5,663 nucleotides of DNA, taken from contig JAGHBR010000405.1 of the NCBI GenBank assembly GCA_021160885.1, positions 1 to 5,663 of the forward strand, given 5' to 3'. This document shows positions 3,390-5,663 of this stretch, piece after piece. How positions within the stretch are numbered: position 1 is the stretch's first letter; every line of letters begins with the position of its first letter. Both the position numbers and the translations under genes were made by a program. Under the pieces are notes generated by a model. It was not told the origin of the DNA, searched no databases, and saw nothing but the letters and a program-made list of their open reading frames with translations. The DNA comes from Caldisericaceae bacterium (GTDB taxonomy: Bacteria > Calditrichota > Calditrichia > Calditrichales > Calditrichaceae).

Positions 3390-5663
3390 ATGACAGCCAA
3401 TGAAATACGACAACAATTTATTGATTTTTTCATTTCAAAAGGACACACCTTTGTGCCCAGCGTTCCGGTTATTCCTCAGGATGATCCGACGCTTCTGTTC
3501 ACTAATGCAGGCATGAATCAATTTAAAGATATTTTTTTAGGAAAAGGCAAGCGCGATTACACCCGTGCGGTTAATTCGCAAAAGTGTATCAGGGTGAGCG
3601 GCAAGCATAACGATCTGGAAGAAGTAGGCCGCGATACCTATCACCACACGTTTTTTGAAATGTTGGGTAACTGGTCATTCGGTGATTATTACAAAAAAGA
3701 AGCCATTGAATGGGCCTGGGAATTGTTAACCGAGGTCTGGAAATTACCCAAAGAAAAACTTTACGCCACGGTTCATCATACGGATGATGAAGCCGCAGAA
3801 TTGTGGACAAAAGTGACCGACATTGCCCCAGAACGTGTGCTGCGCTTTGGCGATAAAGACAACTTCTGGGAAATGGGCCCGGTAGGCCCCTGCGGTCCCT
3901 GTTCTGAAATCCACATTGACTTAGGTGAAGAGTTTTGTGACATGAAAGATCAGGAACACACCTGTGATGTGAATGGCGATTGCGGTCGTTACATTGAACT
4001 GTGGAATCTGGTGTTCATCCAGTTCAATCGGGATGAAAAGGGTGAGTTGCATCCATTGCCAGCCAGACACGTGGACACCGGCGCTGGTTTTGAACGTTTG
4101 GTAGCCGTATTGCAAGGTAAAAATTCAAATTACGATACCGATGTTTTCATGCCTATTTTGCAGGCCATCGGCGAATTAGTCGGGCAGGACTACCACAGTT
4201 CTAAAGAACAAATGGCTTTCCGTGTCATTGCCGACCACCTTCGCATGATAACCTTTTCCATTGCTGATGGCGGTATGCCATCAAACGAGGGGCGCGGCTA
4301 TGTGATGCGCAGGATTTTGCGGCGCGCCGCCCGTTATGGCCGCAAACTGAACATGCACGAACCTTTCATCTACAAACTGGTTCCCAAAGTGGTTGAAATG
4401 ATGGGCGATGTTTACCCCGAAATTCGTGAACGCCAGGAACACATCATGACCGTCATCCGTTCGGAAGAGGAGCATTTTAACCACACCCTCGATCGTGGGC
4501 TGGAAATTTTCGAAAAAATAAAAGATGATTTAAAAAGCCGTGGCGAACTGGTCGTCCCCGGACACGAAGTGTTTCGCCTGTACGACACCTACGGTTTTCC
4601 GGTTGATTTAACGCGCATTTTGGCTGAGGAAAACGGCCTGACTCTGGACATGAAAGGCTTTGAAGAACAGATGGAATTGCAGCGTCAACGAGCCAGGGCG
4701 TCTTCCAAATTTGTGATGGCCGAAAGTGAGCAGGATTGGGTGGTAATGAACGAAGGCCCGGATTCCCGCTTTGTTGGTTACGACGAACTCGCTATTGAAA
4801 CACACATAATGCGTTACCGCAAAACTGAACAACATTTGCAGGTGATTTTAAAAGATACGCCTTTTTACGCTGAATCAGGCGGTCAGGTTGGCGACAGGGG
4901 CGCCATCAAAGGCGAAAATTTTACGCTGCAGGTACTGGACACGCAAAAAGAAGGTGATCATATTATTCATATTTGTGAATTGGTTGAAAATTTTCAACCC
5001 AAATCGGACAAAGTATTAGCCGAAGTTGTTTCTTCGGCCAGACGCAGCACCCAAAAGAACCACACGGCCACGCACTTGCTGCATGCCGCTTTACGACGCG
5101 TACTGGGCACGCATGTAACCCAGGCCGGATCACTGGTTGAACCGGATCGTTTACGCTTCGATTTTACCCATTACGATAAATTGACTGCAGACCAGATTCG
5201 TGAGATCGAACGCATCGTAAATCAAAAGATTCAGCAGAATATTCCACTTCAGATTTCGTTTGAAAAATTTACCGAAGCCAAGAAAAAAGGCGCCATGGCC
5301 CTGTTTGGCGAAAAGTACGGCGACGTGGTGCGTACCATCAAGATTGACGATTTCAGTTTTGAATTGTGTGGCGGTACGCATGTTAAAGCGACCGGCGAAA
5401 TTGGTGCCTTCATTATTCTTTACGAAGCCGGAATTGCCGCCGGTGTGCGTCGCATTGAAGCCATTACAGGCGAGAAGGCAGTGGAATACATCCAGAACAA
5501 TAAGCAGATTTTACAGCAGTTAACCGAAGCCTTGAACGCCACCAATGAAAATCTGGTAGAAAAAGTTGAACAATTGCTTAATGAAAAACGCCAGCTGGAA
5601 AAGGAATTACAAAAAGCGCGGGCAGCCAATTTACAGGCAGGCGTGGATGAATTGCTTAAAAAG
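3390..5663 (+). CDS. alaS: Alanyl-tRNA synthetase (3' end beyond the window)
   Basis: This class II synthetase activates alanine with ATP, charges tRNA-Ala by recognising its G3:U70 pair, and removes wrongly attached serine or glycine. The frame is open for 758 codons to the window edge; family members are about 870-880 aa, so roughly 115 residues are missing. The aminoacylation core has motif 2 at about 68-98 (RVSGKHNDLEEVG, then HHTFFEMLGNWSFGDYY; catalytic R68) and motif 3 around 301-312 (GRGYVMRRILRR). The editing domain has FYAESGGQ (492-499) and the zinc ligands H558 and H562 (HTATH) and C660 and H664 (CGGTH). The heptad-rich segment from about 720 starts the C-Ala region. A cysteine-bearing insert (C183, H190, C192, C198) follows the CGPC of the active-site domain. 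GGAGA at 3379-3383 lies 6 nt before the ATG. It is divergent from the receiver operon. Confidence 0.97.
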   Translation, partial: MTANEIRQQFIDFFISKGHTFVPSVPVIPQDDPTLLFTNAGMNQFKDIFLGKGKRDYTRAVNSQKCIRVSGKHNDLEEVGRDTYHHTFFEMLGNWSFGDYYKKEAIEWAWELLTEVWKLPKEKLYATVHHTDDEAAELWTKVTDIAPERVLRFGDKDNFWEMGPVGPCGPCSEIHIDLGEEFCDMKDQEHTCDVNGDCGRYIELWNLVFIQFNRDEKGELHPLPARHVDTGAGFERLVAVLQGKNSNYDTDVFMPILQAIGELVGQDYHSSKEQMAFRVIADHLRMITFSIADGGMPSNEGRGYVMRRILRRAARYGRKLNMHEPFIYKLVPKVVEMMGDVYPEIRERQEHIMTVIRSEEEHFNHTLDRGLEIFEKIKDDLKSRGELVVPGHEVFRLYDTYGFPVDLTRILAEENGLTLDMKGFEEQMELQRQRARASSKFVMAESEQDWVVMNEGPDSRFVGYDELAIETHIMRYRKTEQHLQVILKDTPFYAESGGQVGDRGAIKGENFTLQVLDTQKEGDHIIHICELVENFQPKSDKVLAEVVSSARRSTQKNHTATHLLHAALRRVLGTHVTQAGSLVEPDRLRFDFTHYDKLTADQIREIERIVNQKIQQNIPLQISFEKFTEAKKKGAMALFGEKYGDVVRTIKIDDFSFELCGGTHVKATGEIGAFIILYEAGIAAGVRRIEAITGEKAVEYIQNNKQILQQLTEALNATNENLVEKVEQLLNEKRQLEKELQKARAANLQAGVDELLKK

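Noticed and set aside
3589..5629. Several short open frames within alaS (mostly antisense)
   Set aside because: All overlap the continuous AlaS frame with its catalytic and editing motifs. None shows a ribosome binding site or a domain.

Overview
The window is mostly a bacterial housekeeping locus. Reading left to right it holds the first codons of a minus-strand transposase at the left edge, recA (+), recX (+), a repeat-rich spacer, a minus-strand pair (DUF2905-type small membrane protein and a stand-alone receiver domain), and alaS (+), which runs off the right edge. The moderate GC of the genes, the very AT-rich spacers, two divergent promoters with a TATATTTG box, and the style of RecA, RecX and AlaS suggest a free-living bacterium of the FCB/Calditrichota-Bacteroidota side of the tree. 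This placement is inference. No species can be named from the sequence alone.

Positions 1-463: the first 14 codons of an IS1182-like transposase point leftwards, with a probable insertion-sequence terminus near 112-127. An AT-rich leader follows. It carries a good sigma70-like promoter for recA (TTGACT, 17-nt spacer, TAATAA) overlapped by an imperfect dyad that could be an operator.

Positions 464-2176: recA and recX form a tandem pair separated by 54 nt. A perfect 11-bp hairpin with a T-rich tail sits between them, so recX is probably expressed by read-through at a fraction of the recA level. RecA performs strand exchange and SOS co-protease work; RecX binds and restrains RecA filaments.

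Positions 2177-2603: no credible gene. The stretch is built from small repeats: two identical 23-bp direct repeats 117 bp apart, a TGAATGC heptamer array, and a 144-bp nested palindromic element (14-bp perfect terminal inverted repeats, two inner hairpins, an internal 19-bp tandem duplication).

Positions 2604-3389: a single-domain CheY-like receiver with a TTG start and a 69-aa DUF2905 protein form a minus-strand operon. It is divergent from alaS across about 200 nt, with two back-to-back promoters of matching architecture (TTG-N21-TATATTTG).

Positions 3390-5663: alaS, 758 codons visible, lacking only the C-terminal part.

The recA-recX-alaS order is a known ancestral cluster in many bacteria. 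Here it is interrupted by the repeat block and the receiver/DUF2905 operon. I did not find a convincing new multi-gene system. The most interesting items are the nested repeat element, the paired promoters and the recA-recX attenuator.
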